Assembly: GCF_002386345.1 (NCBI RefSeq)
Contig: NZ_CP023507.1
Coordinates: 496,001-560,000, forward strand
Length of the DNA: 64,000 nt
Direction: 5' to 3'
DNA from: Streptococcus oralis
GTDB taxonomy: Bacteria > Bacillota > Bacilli > Lactobacillales > Streptococcaceae
Shown here: positions 52,519 through 62,000 of the stretch, one piece after another
How positions within the stretch are numbered: position 1 is the stretch's first letter
Layout: each line of letters begins with the position of its first letter
Program-made: the position numbers and the translations under genes
The notes under the pieces: model-generated
Database searches by the model: none
Seen by the model: the letters and a program-made list of their open reading frames with translations, nothing else
Told to the model about the DNA's origin: nothing

Positions 52519-53403
52519 ATGAAAACAAAAATAATTGTGATTGTTGGACCGACTGCTGTTGGGAAGACAGCCCTTGCTATTAAAGTGGCCAAGCGCTTTG
52601 GTGGAGAGGTGGTCAGTGGTGACAGTCAGCAAGTATACAGAGGGTTGGATATTGGAACAGCCAAGGCTAGCCCAGAGGAGCAAGTAGCTGTTCCTCATCA
52701 TTTGATTGATGTCAGAGAGGTGACCGAGTCTTACTCGGCTTTTGATTTTGTTTCAGAGGCTAAGAAGGCTATTGAGGATATTCAAAGCCGTGGCAAGCTA
52801 GCCATTATTGCTGGTGGGACAGGGCTTTATGTCCAGAGCTTGCTGGAAGGCTACCATCTAGGTGGGGAAACACCTCATGAGGAGATTTTAGCCTATCGAG
52901 CTAGTTTAGAGCCTTTATCAGATGAAGAATTAGCCAATCTTGTGGAGCAAGCAGGTCTTGATATTCCTCAGTTTAATCGTCGTCGTGCCATGCGCACCTT
53001 GGAAATTGCCCATTTTGGTCAGGATTTGGAAAATCAGGAAAGTCCTTATGAACCTTTGATTATCTGCTTGAATGATGAACGCAGTCAGCTTTATGATCGT
53101 ATCAATCGCCGAGTAGATCTGATGTTTGAGGCTGGTCTTTTGGATGAGGCCAAGTGGCTCTTTGACCATTATCCAGATGCGCAGGCTGCCAAAGGCATTG
53201 GCTACAAGGAACTCTTTCCTTATTTCCGTGGGGAGCAAACTCTTGAGGAAGCGAGCGAGAGTCTCAAGCAGGCGACCCGCCGTTTTGCCAAGCGTCAGCT
53301 GACCTGGTTCCGTAATCGTATGCAGGTGACCTTTTATCAGATAGGAGAGCCTGGAGTTCAAAACCGCATTTTAAGCCAGATTGAGGAGTTTTTAAATGAT
53401 TGA
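52519..53403 (+). CDS. miaA: tRNA dimethylallyltransferase
   Basis: Adds an isoprenyl group to A37 of tRNAs reading UNN codons. The 294-aa protein has the P-loop [12 protein letters not shown], the [17 protein letters not shown] substrate block, [14 protein letters not shown], and [13 protein letters not shown] 52519 follows GGAAAAAAG; the in-frame ATG at 52495 lies upstream of it. The gene overlaps hflX by 8 bp, starting a tight operon miaA-hflX-unknown-rnz-SDR, the same order as in pneumococcus. Confidence 0.96.
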   Translation: MKTKIIVIVGPTAVGKTALAIKVAKRFGGEVVSGDSQQVYRGLDIGTAKASPEEQVAVPHHLIDVREVTESYSAFDFVSEAKKAIEDIQSRGKLAIIAGGTGLYVQSLLEGYHLGGETPHEEILAYRASLEPLSDEELANLVEQAGLDIPQFNRRRAMRTLEIAHFGQDLENQESPYEPLIICLNDERSQLYDRINRRVDLMFEAGLLDEAKWLFDHYPDAQAAKGIGYKELFPYFRGEQTLEEASESLKQATRRFAKRQLTWFRNRMQVTFYQIGEPGVQNRILSQIEEFLND

Positions 53404-54634
53404 AACGGAGAAAAAAGAGGAACGTGTCCTACTCATCGGTGTGGAATTGCAGGGCATGGACAATTTTGACCTCTCCATGGAAGAATTGGCCAGTCTAGCC
53501 AAGACAGCTGGAGCCGTCGTTGTGGATAGCTACAGGCAAAAACGGGAAAAGTATGACTCCAAGACCTTTGTCGGTTCTGGTAAGTTGGAAGAGATTGCGC
53601 GGATGGTGGATGCAGAAGAAATTACTACTGTCATCGTCAATAATCGCTTGACTCCACGGCAAAATGTCAATCTAGAAGAAATTCTCGGTGTCAAGGTCAT
53701 TGACCGTATGCAGTTGATTCTGGATATCTTTGCCATGCGGGCTCGAAGCCATGAAGGAAAACTCCAAGTTCATTTGGCCCAGCTCAAGTATCTCTTGCCT
53801 CGCTTGGTTGGTCAGGGGATTATGCTCAGCCGTCAGGCGGGGGGAATTGGTTCCCGTGGACCTGGTGAAAGTCAGCTGGAACTGAACCGTCGTAGTGTTC
53901 GTAATCAAATCACAGATATCGAGCGCCAGCTCAAGGTGGTTGAGAAAAATCGGGCGACAGTCAGAGAAAAACGCTTGGAGTCAAGTACCTTTAAGATTGG
54001 TTTGATTGGTTACACCAATGCTGGGAAATCAACCATCATGAACACCTTGACCAGTAAGATCCAGTACGAAGCAGACGAGCTATTTGCGACTCTGGATGCG
54101 ACGACAAAGAGCATCCATCTAGGGGGCAATCTTCAGGTTACCTTGACTGATACGGTTGGCTTTATCCAAGATTTGCCAACAGAATTGGTGTCCAGTTTTA
54201 AGTCGACTTTGGAAGAAAGCAAGCATGTGGACCTTCTGGTTCATGTCATTGATGCCAGCAATCCTTATCACGAGGAGCATGAAAAAACGGTTCTTTCTAT
54301 CATGAAAGACTTGGATATGGAGGATATTCCTTGCCTGACCCTTTACAATAAAGCGGATTTGGTAGAGGATTTCACGCCTACTCAAACGCCTTATGCCCTA
54401 ATTTCTGCTAAGTCTGAGGATAGTCGTGAGAACTTGCAAGCATTGTTTTTGGAGAAGCTCAAGGATATTTTTGAAGTCTTTACCCTACGCGTGCCTTTTT
54501 CAAAATCCTACAAGATACATGATCTAGAAAGTGTAGCGATTCTGGAAGAGCGCGACTATCAAGATGACGGTGAAGTGATTACAGGCTACATTTCCGAGAA
54601 AAATAAATGGAGGTTAGAGGAATTTTATGACTGA
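53396..54634 (+). CDS. hflX: GTPase HflX
   Basis: 412-aa ribosome-associated GTPase that can split stalled 70S ribosomes after stress. The N-terminal domain ([55 protein letters not shown]) precedes a glycine-rich linker [17 protein letters not shown]. The G domain has G1 [11 protein letters not shown]3 [10 protein letters not shown] and G4 NKAD. It overlaps miaA by 8 bp upstream and the next gene by 8 bp downstream, so all three are translationally coupled. Confidence 0.95.
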   Translation: MIETEKKEERVLLIGVELQGMDNFDLSMEELASLAKTAGAVVVDSYRQKREKYDSKTFVGSGKLEEIARMVDAEEITTVIVNNRLTPRQNVNLEEILGVKVIDRMQLILDIFAMRARSHEGKLQVHLAQLKYLLPRLVGQGIMLSRQAGGIGSRGPGESQLELNRRSVRNQITDIERQLKVVEKNRATVREKRLESSTFKIGLIGYTNAGKSTIMNTLTSKIQYEADELFATLDATTKSIHLGGNLQVTLTDTVGFIQDLPTELVSSFKSTLEESKHVDLLVHVIDASNPYHEEHEKTVLSIMKDLDMEDIPCLTLYNKADLVEDFTPTQTPYALISAKSEDSRENLQALFLEKLKDIFEVFTLRVPFSKSYKIHDLESVAILEERDYQDDGEVITGYISEKNKWRLEEFYD

Positions 54635-55250
54635 TATTAAAACCTTGGCTCTAAAGTATGGGGGCTATACAAGTCTGGATAGGGTCTATCTAGATCAGCT
54701 TCTAGCTGGCAAAACAGAGCAAGAGCAGTTGGCTCTCATCACACCTCCTCCGAGTGTCGTTAATGCCTACTTTGCAGAACTCTACCAGAAAAAGAGCCCT
54801 CAAGCTGCGACGGATTATTTTGCAGAACTCAGTCATGAACTGAACCTCTACAATGCTGAGCCAAGTTTCACCTTTGAAAATAAGCCTTTTATTCGTCTTA
54901 ATTTATCTGGCAAATCTTTTGGATTTTGCTATGAGAGTAAGGGCCTGGGGCGAATCTTCTCTGAAAATGAAGAGGTAATCTCGGATGACTTGCTCTTTGA
55001 GATTGCGCAAATTTTCCCCCATCAACTCGTCTTTGAAGAGTCTGGTAATATTTACATGAAGGCTGTCGGAGATGAAGAAGTTGTTAGTGTGGAGAATCTC
55101 ACAGCATTGACAGACTTGGAAAGTTTTGCTGATGGTCGCAAACGTCTCAAGGGCTACAGCCAAGAGGATTTATTGCAAGAAGCTGTTGCTTTTTCTGGCA
55201 GTCGCTATTTCCGATCGGAAAATCGCACAGCTATGTTATATATTGATTAA
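54627..55250 (+). CDS. Unknown conserved operon protein
   Basis: 207-aa soluble protein that I do not recognise, although it is conserved at this position between hflX and rnz in streptococci. No signal peptide, membrane segment or catalytic motif is evident. The N-terminal 50 residues look helical and are rich in leucine and glutamine; the centre is beta-rich and acidic ([14 protein letters not shown]); the C-terminus ends [18 protein letters not shown]. An 8-bp overlap with hflX and 14-bp gap to rnz place it firmly in the operon, so a link to RNA or ribosome metabolism is plausible by context only. Confidence 0.7.
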   Translation: MTDIKTLALKYGGYTSLDRVYLDQLLAGKTEQEQLALITPPPSVVNAYFAELYQKKSPQAATDYFAELSHELNLYNAEPSFTFENKPFIRLNLSGKSFGFCYESKGLGRIFSENEEVISDDLLFEIAQIFPHQLVFEESGNIYMKAVGDEEVVSVENLTALTDLESFADGRKRLKGYSQEDLLQEAVAFSGSRYFRSENRTAMLYID

Positions 55251-55264
55251 TTAGAAAGTATCGA

Positions 55265-56194
55265 ATGGATATTCAATTTTTAGGAACAGGGGCCGGTCAG
55301 CCCTCTAAAGCTCGCAACGTTTCAAGTCTAGCATTGAAACTCTTGGACGAGATTAACGAAGTCTGGCTCTTTGACTGTGGAGAAGGAATGCAAAATCGTA
55401 TTCTGGAAACCACAATTCGACCACGTAAGGTCAGCAAAATCTTTATCACTCACTTGCACGGAGATCACATCTTTGGATTGCCAGGATTTCTCTCTAGCCG
55501 TGCTTTTCAGGCTAATGAGGAGCAGACAGATTTGGACATTTATGGACCACAAGGGATCAAGTCATTTGTCTTAACCAGTCTACGTGTGTCGGGTTCTCGT
55601 CTGCCTTATCGCATTCATTTTCATGAGTTTGACCAAGATTCTCTAGGGAAAATCCTTGAGACCGATAAATTCACGGTGTATGCAGAGGAGCTGGACCACA
55701 CTATTTTCTGTGTTGGCTATCGTGTCATGCAAAAGGACTTAGAAGGTACCTTGGATGCTGAAAGACTTAAGGCTGCTGGTGTTCCATTTGGCCCGCTTTT
55801 TGGAAAAATCAAAAACGGTCAGGACGTTGTTCTAGAAGACGGAACTGAAATCAAGGCAGCAGACTATATCTCAGCACCACGACCTGGTAAGATTATTACT
55901 ATTCTGGGTGACACCCGAAAAGCTAATGCCAGTGTGCGTCTAGCTGTTAACGCTGATGTCCTTGTCCATGAGTCGACTTATGGCAAGGGAGATGAAAAAA
56001 TTGCCCGCAACCACGGTCACTCAACCAATATGCAGGCAGCACAAGTAGCAGCAGAAGCCGGTGCTAAACGCCTCTTGCTCAATCATATCAGTGCTCGTTT
56101 CCTCTCAAAAGATATCAGTCAGCTCAAGAAAGATGCGGCAACTGTTTTTGAAAATGTCCATGTGGTCAAAGACTTGGAAGAAGTGGAAATTTAG
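55265..56194 (+). CDS. rnz: Ribonuclease Z (tRNA 3' endonuclease)
   Basis: 309-aa metallo-beta-lactamase-fold nuclease that trims tRNA precursors at the 3' end. Zinc ligands are in [14 protein letters not shown] (HxHxDH type), with [21 protein letters not shown] and the late [14 protein letters not shown] and [10 protein letters not shown] histidines. The protein's flexible arm lies between the middle motifs. The start follows GAAAGTATCG with a weak ribosome site, consistent with coupling to the gene upstream. The SDR gene follows 20 bp downstream. Confidence 0.95.
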   Translation: MDIQFLGTGAGQPSKARNVSSLALKLLDEINEVWLFDCGEGMQNRILETTIRPRKVSKIFITHLHGDHIFGLPGFLSSRAFQANEEQTDLDIYGPQGIKSFVLTSLRVSGSRLPYRIHFHEFDQDSLGKILETDKFTVYAEELDHTIFCVGYRVMQKDLEGTLDAERLKAAGVPFGPLFGKIKNGQDVVLEDGTEIKAADYISAPRPGKIITILGDTRKANASVRLAVNADVLVHESTYGKGDEKIARNHGHSTNMQAAQVAAEAGAKRLLLNHISARFLSKDISQLKKDAATVFENVHVVKDLEEVEI

Positions 56195-56214
56195 AAGATT
56201 GAGAAAGGATAAGT

Positions 56215-56970
56215 ATGCGCACCATCATCATCACTGGAGCAAGCGGTGGCTTAGCCCAAGAAATGGTCAAACTCTTGCCAAATGACCAACTCATCTTGCT
56301 AGGTAGAAACAAGGAAAAACTAGCCCAACTATATGGAAATCATCCTCATGTGGAATTAATTGAAATCGATATTACTGATGACTCAGCCCTGGAAGCACTA
56401 GTAGCTGACCTCTATCTCCGTTATGGCAAGATTGATGTCTTGATTAACAATGCTGGCTATGGAATTTTTGAAGATTTCAACAAGATCTCTGATCAAGACA
56501 TTCACCAGATGTTTGAGGTCAATACCTTTGCCCTGATGAATCTGTCTCGTCGCTTTGCGGAGCGCATGAAGGAAAGTCGAAAAGGTCATATCATCAATAT
56601 CGTCAGCATGGCAGGATTGATAGCGACTGGCAAGTCTAGTCTATATTCTGCGACCAAGTTTGCGGCCATTGGTTTTTCAAATGCTCTTCGCCTTGAGCTC
56701 ATGCCCTATGGTGTCTATGTGACAACTGTTAATCCAGGACCTATCCGTACAGGATTTTTTGACCAGGCAGACCCAGATGGGACCTACCTCAAATCGGTCG
56801 ACCGTTTTCTATTGGAACCAGATGCTGTCGCGCAAAAGATTGTTAAGACCATAGGCAAAAACAAACGTGAAATCAATCTTCCGCTCTTACTGAATCTAGC
56901 CCATAAGTTTTATACCCTCTTTCCCAAGTTAGCAGATAAGTTGGCTGGGGAAACCTTTAATTATAAGTGA
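56215..56970 (+). CDS. Short-chain dehydrogenase/reductase
   Basis: 251-aa classical SDR. NAD(P)-binding GASGGLAQEM is at the N-terminus, the structural NNAGYG motif at about 76-81, and the catalytic S...YSATK with tyrosine and lysine near 142-146 (SLYSATKFAAIG). Substrate unknown. It is the last gene of the miaA operon: AGAAAGGATAAG ribosome site 20 bp after rnz, terminator at 56970-57008. A 60-residue piece of its C-terminus (from GTYLKSVDRF to LAGETF) recurs with 55 identities in the pseudogene at 58139-58788. Confidence 0.88.
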   Translation: MRTIIITGASGGLAQEMVKLLPNDQLILLGRNKEKLAQLYGNHPHVELIEIDITDDSALEALVADLYLRYGKIDVLINNAGYGIFEDFNKISDQDIHQMFEVNTFALMNLSRRFAERMKESRKGHIINIVSMAGLIATGKSSLYSATKFAAIGFSNALRLELMPYGVYVTTVNPGPIRTGFFDQADPDGTYLKSVDRFLLEPDAVAQKIVKTIGKNKREINLPLLLNLAHKFYTLFPKLADKLAGETFNYK

Positions 56971-57008
56971 AAAGGCTGTTCCCTTGAGGAATGGCTTTTT
57001 ATTTTTTT
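56970..57008 (+). terminator. Terminator of the miaA operon
   Basis: AAAAGGCTGTTCC (56970-56982) pairs with GGAATGGCTTTTT (56988-57000) using three G-U pairs, followed by ATTTTTTT. Confidence 0.75.
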
Positions 57009-57286
57009 CGGTTGCTAATTTGTAGAAAAATACCACATGATAAACAGGCAGTTTATAACGATTAAGCCCATTTAAGGTATAAATAGAGATAAGAAAGCAG
57101 AAAAGAGAGGATAAACTTCGAGTCTAACATAACTGAAAGTATATCTATAGCCGAAGCTTATGAAGTCAAGATAAAATAGGATTAAAAGAACTTGCCCTTT
57201 GTCAGATTGATTAGACTGTAAATTGGAGTTAGGAATATTCTTAGAATAGATGAAGAAAATAAAAAAAGTAAAAATGTTAAAATATC
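57009..57286. other. AT-rich intergenic region with no visible gene
   Basis: About 280 bp without a supported coding frame, RNA gene or known repeat. It marks the point where remembered pneumococcal gene order stops matching, and could be remnant DNA from an insertion or rearrangement. Confidence 0.5.
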
Positions 57287-57314
57287 TTGACATTTTATCG
57301 ATTTAGAGTATAAT
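57287..57314 (+). promoter_or_regulatory. Promoter of the membrane/XRE pair at 57368
   Basis: TTGACA (57287-57292), 16-bp spacer, TATAAT (57309-57314). A second TTGACA lies downstream at about 57333 without an obvious -10. Confidence 0.75.
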
Positions 57315-57367
57315 AAGAAATGTAAAGAGCTCTTGACATTATTACAAAAATTTGGAGGAACAAAGCC

Positions 57368-57697
57368 ATGAAAAAGATGGATGAAATGGACAGAGATATT
57401 CAGTTGCGTTCTGAGGAGTGGGGCTATAAAACAGCGCTTTTGGGTTTATGTGCATGGACAGGATTTAATATCTATCAAGCACTTGTTGTTGGTGGCAAAC
57501 TTGAAATGCTTCCTTGCTTAATTTTGATCTTATCTGTAAGTGTGCAAGGATTTGCTCAAACCGCAATAAAACGCAATATGATTGCTGGTGATGAAGAGTA
57601 TAAAGAACCAAATAAACTTGTTCAAGGAGTCATTCTAGCAGTTGTCACTGTTATCGTAGTATTGGCTGTTGGCGTTTATTTTTTTCAGAAAGACTAA
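57368..57697 (+). CDS. Small membrane protein paired with an XRE regulator
   Basis: 109-aa protein with three predicted membrane segments: about 22-38, 44-60 and 85-105. The charged N-terminus, MDEMDRDIQLRSEEWGYK, resembles the DERE-Q start of the membrane protein at 21840 and other regulator-linked membrane proteins. Function unknown. Ribosome site TTGGAGGAA, good promoter at 57287-57314, and the XRE gene begins 6 bp after its stop. The order (membrane protein first) is the reverse of the pair at 21641-22328. Confidence 0.7.
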   Translation: MKKMDEMDRDIQLRSEEWGYKTALLGLCAWTGFNIYQALVVGGKLEMLPCLILILSVSVQGFAQTAIKRNMIAGDEEYKEPNKLVQGVILAVVTVIVVLAVGVYFFQKD

Positions 57698-57703
57698 TGC
57701 TGT

Positions 57704-57898
57704 ATGAAAAATAACATCAAACAGTTAAGAAAGTCTGAGGGACTACGTCAGGAAGATATGGCAAGAATATTAGGCGTTAGTCGACAAACCATAATTGCTA
57801 TAGAGAATGACAAGTACAATCCTACACTTGAACTAGCAATGAAAATTGCAAGGTTGCTACGACTACATGTTGAAGAAATTTTCATTTTAGAAGATTAA
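57704..57898 (+). CDS. Small XRE-family DNA-binding regulator
   Basis: 64-aa protein formed by one Cro/C1 helix-turn-helix: IKQLRKSEGLRQEDMARILGVSRQTIIAIENDKYNPTLELAMKIA, with the recognition helix at VSRQTIIAIE. It aligns closely with the 69-aa regulator at 21641 (RQTI--IE--KYNP core). It lacks a strong Shine-Dalgarno site and starts 6 bp after the membrane gene, so it probably depends on translational coupling. A terminator follows at 57944-57977. Confidence 0.85.
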   Translation: MKNNIKQLRKSEGLRQEDMARILGVSRQTIIAIENDKYNPTLELAMKIARLLRLHVEEIFILED

Positions 57899-57943
57899 AG
57901 ATATCAGATAGCTTTTATTTTAATCATCTGATTCGTAATGATG

Positions 57944-57977
57944 AGAGAGTTTTTCAGTTCATGGAAACTCTCTTTTT
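57944..57977 (+). terminator. Terminator after the membrane/XRE pair
   Basis: AGAGAGTTT (57944-57952) pairs with AAACTCTCT (57965-57973), followed by TTTT. Confidence 0.85.
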
Positions 57978-58091
57978 AAAGCTCAAAAAGAGTCTACTCA
58001 ATTTTACCCTTGTCCATCTTATATATCTATCGTAAAACTGGTATAAAATTTGCAAATAAACAGCTAAAATAGTATACTAGTTCTGTTAATT

Positions 58092-58110
58092 ATGAAAACG
58101 TTTGCGTTTT
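58092..58110. promoter_or_regulatory. MalR/LacI-family-like operator before the pseudogene
   Basis: ATGAAAACGTTTGCGTTTT contains the half AACGTTTGCGT expected for streptococcal MalR-type sites and resembles a CcpA cre box. It fits control of a maltodextrin glycosidase, but the downstream gene is now broken. A TATACT at 58073-58078 could be its -10. Confidence 0.55.
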
Positions 58111-58138
58111 TGTTGATGATAGATTATTTAGGAGACAA

Positions 58139-58788
58139 ATGATGGAATTAACAGCTATTTATCATAGACCAGAATCAGAGTATGCATATCTTTACAAGGA
58201 AGATCAGCTACATATCCGAATTAGAACCAAGATAAATGATGTCCAGAAGGTTATCTTACACTATGGAGATCCCTTTATTTTCATTGAGGATAAGTATGAA
58301 GCTAAGAAAGAAATGACCAAAGTAACTTCAGACACCTTACTTGATTATTGGCAGGTTACGGTCTCTGTTGGTTTTTTACGCATTCAGTATCTCTTTGAAC
58401 TCCTTGATAAAGAGGGTAAGGGTATTTTTATGTAGATAAGGAACATACTCAAGAAAACTTGGATGCTGAAGGAAATGGCTTTAAACTTCCTTATGTTCAC
58501 GAAATTGATGGATGTCAGGTTCCTAGTTGGATTTCAAATACCGTGTGGTATCAGATTTTCCCAGAACGCTTTGCTAATGGAAATCCTCATTTGACGTCAG
58601 ATGGGAGCTACCTCAAATCAGTTGACCGCTTCCTTCTCGAGCCAGATGCAGTAGCTAGAAAGATTGTCAAAACCATAGGAAAAAACAAACGGGAACTAAA
58701 TCTTCCAATCTTGCTCCATTTAGCCCATAAATTTTATACTCTTTTCCCTAAGCTAGCAGATAAGTTGGCAGGTGAGACTTTTTTATAA
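58139..58788 (+). pseudogene. Broken neopullulanase/cyclomaltodextrinase N-terminus fused to an SDR 3' fragment
   Basis: Starts as an alpha-glucan-degrading GH13 enzyme: MELTAIYHRPESEYAYLY and the N-terminal carbohydrate-binding module, then VPSWISNTVWYQIFPERFANGNP, the typical entry to the catalytic barrel. The frame stops at 58435 and continues in another frame. Adding one T to the T5 run near 58425 restores ...GIFYVDKEHTQ, so this is a one-base deletion. At about 58594-58600 the glycosidase ends and 60 codons follow that match the SDR C-terminus (56783-56962; 55/60 residues, but many silent changes). No catalytic barrel remains, so it cannot be active. AGGAGA ribosome site precedes ATG 58139. 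Confidence 0.85.
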
Positions 58789-58907
58789 TATTCTACTGCA
58801 TGACAAGAAATGTTTGTTTTTTGTTCTAAATCTATATTCACATTTAATGAATTTTCTACAAATTTTAGAAAAAACAATCAAAAATATGATTTTTTGTGTT
58901 TAGGGTA

Positions 58908-58992
58908 TTGAAATTTCCTATATTATTTTATAAAATAAGGGTAAAAGACTATGGAAAAGTAATACGCTTACAATGAAATGGAAGCGGTTACT
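58908..58992 (+). promoter_or_regulatory. bgaA promoter region with a candidate cre site
   Basis: TTGAAA (58908-58913), 17-bp spacer, TAAAAT (58931-58936). TGGAAGCGGTTACT at 58979-58992 matches the cre pattern TGWAARCGYTWNCW at all but two positions. It lies downstream of the start site, where CcpA would block transcription. The rest of the gap from 58789 shows no gene. Confidence 0.55.
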
Positions 58993-59005
58993 AAAGGAGG
59001 ATTTT

Positions 59006-62000
59006 ATGGAAAAAGGCCATTGGAATCGTAAAAGAGTCTACAGCATTCGTAAGTTTGCCGTAGGCGCTTGCTCTGTCATGATTGGAACCTGTGCGGTTCT
59101 ATTTGGAGGAAGTGTCATTGGAGAATCACCAGTTTTCGCGGATGAAACTTCTATCGCCCACACTGTGGAACAAGCAAAAGAGGAAAGTCCGGCAGTGGAG
59201 GAAAAAGGAGATCAAACTGTAGCAGAGCACAAGGATGCTGCAAGTGTCGACCAAAGTCAAGCTGCTCCCATTGAAGCAAGCAAACCAGAGGTGAAAGAAG
59301 AGGAACCTGTAGTTCCAAAAGAGGAGAAAGCATCTCTAAAACCTGAAGAAACAGCACCAAAGGTAGAATCTCAAGCTTCAAGTCAAGAAAAACCTGTTAA
59401 GGAAGATTTGAAGGCTGCGACAAATGAAGAAGTAAATCAAATGATTGAAGACAGAAAAGTGAATTTTAATCAAAATTGGCACTTTAAACTCAATGCAAAC
59501 TCCAAAGAAGCTGTGAAACCAGATGCAGATGTTTCGTCATGGCAAAAATTGGATCTCCCACACGACTGGAGTATCTTTAACGATTTTGACCATCAATCAC
59601 CTGCCCAAAACGAAGGTGGACAGCTCAATGGTGGTGAAGCTTGGTATCGTAAGACCTTTAAACTTGATGAAAAAGATCTCAAGAAGAATGTTCGTTTGAC
59701 CTTTGATGGGGTCTACATGGATTCTCAAGTCTATGTCAATGGCCAGTTAGTGGGACATTATCCAAATGGTTATAACCAGTTCTCTTACGATATTACTAAA
59801 TACCTCCACAAAGATGGTCGTGAGAATGTGATTGCTGTCCATGCGGTTAACAAACAACCAAGTAGCCGCTGGTACTCTGGTAGCGGTATCTACCGTGATG
59901 TGACCTTGCAAATGACAGATAAAGTTCATGTTGAGAAGAATGGGACAACCATCTTAACACCAAAGCTAGAACAACAGCAACATGGCAAGGTTGAAACGCA
60001 TGTGGCCAGCAAAATCGTCAATACAGACGATAAAGACCATGAACTGGTGGCAGAGTATCAAATCGTTGAACGTGGTGGTCAGGCTGTAACAGGCTTGGTT
60101 CGTACAGCGAGTCGTACCTTGAAAGCACATGAGTCAACAAGTCTTGATGCTATTTTAGAAGTTGAACAACCAAAACTCTGGACCGTTTTAAATGACAAAC
60201 CTGCCTTGTACGAATTGATTACGCGTGTTTACCGTGATGGTCAATTGGTGGATGCTAAGAAGGATCTGTTTGGTTACCGTTACTATCATTGGACTCCAAA
60301 TGAAGGATTCTCTTTGAATGGTGAACGCATTAAATTCCATGGTGTTTCCTTACACCATGACCACGGAGCGCTTGGAGCAGAAGAAAACTATAAGGCAGAA
60401 TACCGTCGTCTCAAACAAATGAAGGAGATGGGCGTTAACGCCATCCGTACAACTCATAACCCTGCAAGTCCACAGACCTTGCAAATCGCAGCAGAACTTG
60501 GTTTGCTCGTTCAGGAAGAGGCCTTTGATACTTGGTATGGTGGTAAGAAACCTTATGACTACGGACGTTTCTTTGAAAAAGACGCTACTCACCCAGAAGC
60601 TAGAAAAGGTGAAAAATGGTCTGACTATGATCTTCGTACCATGGTCGAAAGAGATAAAAACAACCCAGCTGTCTTCATGTGGTCTATCGGAAACGAAATC
60701 GGTGAAGCCAATGGTAATGCTCACTCTCTTGCAACGGTTAAACGCTTAGTAAAAGTGATTAAAGATGTTGATACTACACGTTATGTTACCATGGGAGCAG
60801 ATAAGTTCCGCTTTGGTGATGGTAGCGGTGATCATGAGAAAATTGCTAATGAACTGGATGCAGTTGGTTTCAACTATTCAGAAGACAACTACAAGAAACT
60901 TCGTGCGAAACATCCAAACTGGTTGATTTACGGTTCGGAAACATCTTCAGCTACCCGTACACGTGGAAGTTACTATCGCCCTGAACAGGAATTGAAACAT
61001 AGTAACGGACCTGAGCGCCATTACGAACAGTCTGACTATGGTAATGACCGAGTTGGCTGGGGTAAAACGGCAACAGATTCATGGACATTTGACCGTGACA
61101 ACGCTGGCTATGCTGGACAGTTTATCTGGACAGGTACGGACTATATCGGTGAACCTACACCATGGCACAACCAAAACCAAACTCCCGTTAAGAGCTCTTA
61201 CTTTGGTATCGTAGATACAGCCGGTATTCCAAAACATGACTTTTATCTCTACCAAAGCCAATGGGTTTCTGCCAAGAAGAAACCGATGGTGCACCTTCTT
61301 CCTCACTGGAACTGGGAAAATAGAGAATTGGCATCGAAAGTTGAAGATTCAGACGGAAAAATTCCAGTTCGTGCCTACTCAAACGCTGCAAGCGTAGAAT
61401 TGTTCTTAAATGGTCAATCTCTTGGAGTTAAGAAGTTCAACAAGAAACAAACCAGTGATGGCCGTACCTACCAAGAAGGTGCCAATGCTAAGGAACTCTA
61501 TCTTGAGTGGAAGGTTGCTTATCAACCAGGTACTTTGGAAGCTGTAGCTCGCGATGAAGCTGGAAACGAAATTGCACGTGATAAGATTACGACTGCAGGC
61601 CAACCTGCAGGAGTTCGCCTCGTCAAGGAAGAACACGCAATCGCTGCAGATGGAAAAGACTTGACTTACATCTACTATGAAATCGTAGACAGTGAAGGAA
61701 ATGTGGTACCAACTGCCAATAATTTGGTTCGTTTCCAATTGCATGGACAAGGTCAACTGGTTGGTGTTGATAATGGGGAACAAGCCAGTCGTGAACGCTA
61801 CAAGGCACAACCTGATGGTTCTTGGATCCGCAGAGCCTTTAACGGTAAAGGGGTTGCCATTGTTAAATCAACTGAGCAAGCAGGTAAATTCACCCTTACT
61901 GCCCACTCTGATCTCTTGAAATCGGACCAAGTCACTGTCTTTACAGGTAAGAAAGAAGGACAAGAAAAAACTGTTTTAGGTACAGAAGTACCAAAAGTAC

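Noticed and set aside
52399..52701. N-terminal extension of the DUF3042 protein on the minus strand
   Set aside because: It runs through the miaA promoter and coding start; the strong ribosome site fits the start at 52398.
57072..57293. 73-codon minus-strand frame in the gap after the SDR operon
   Set aside because: Low-complexity F/I/Y-rich product typical of AT-rich DNA, no ribosome site, no recognisable motif.
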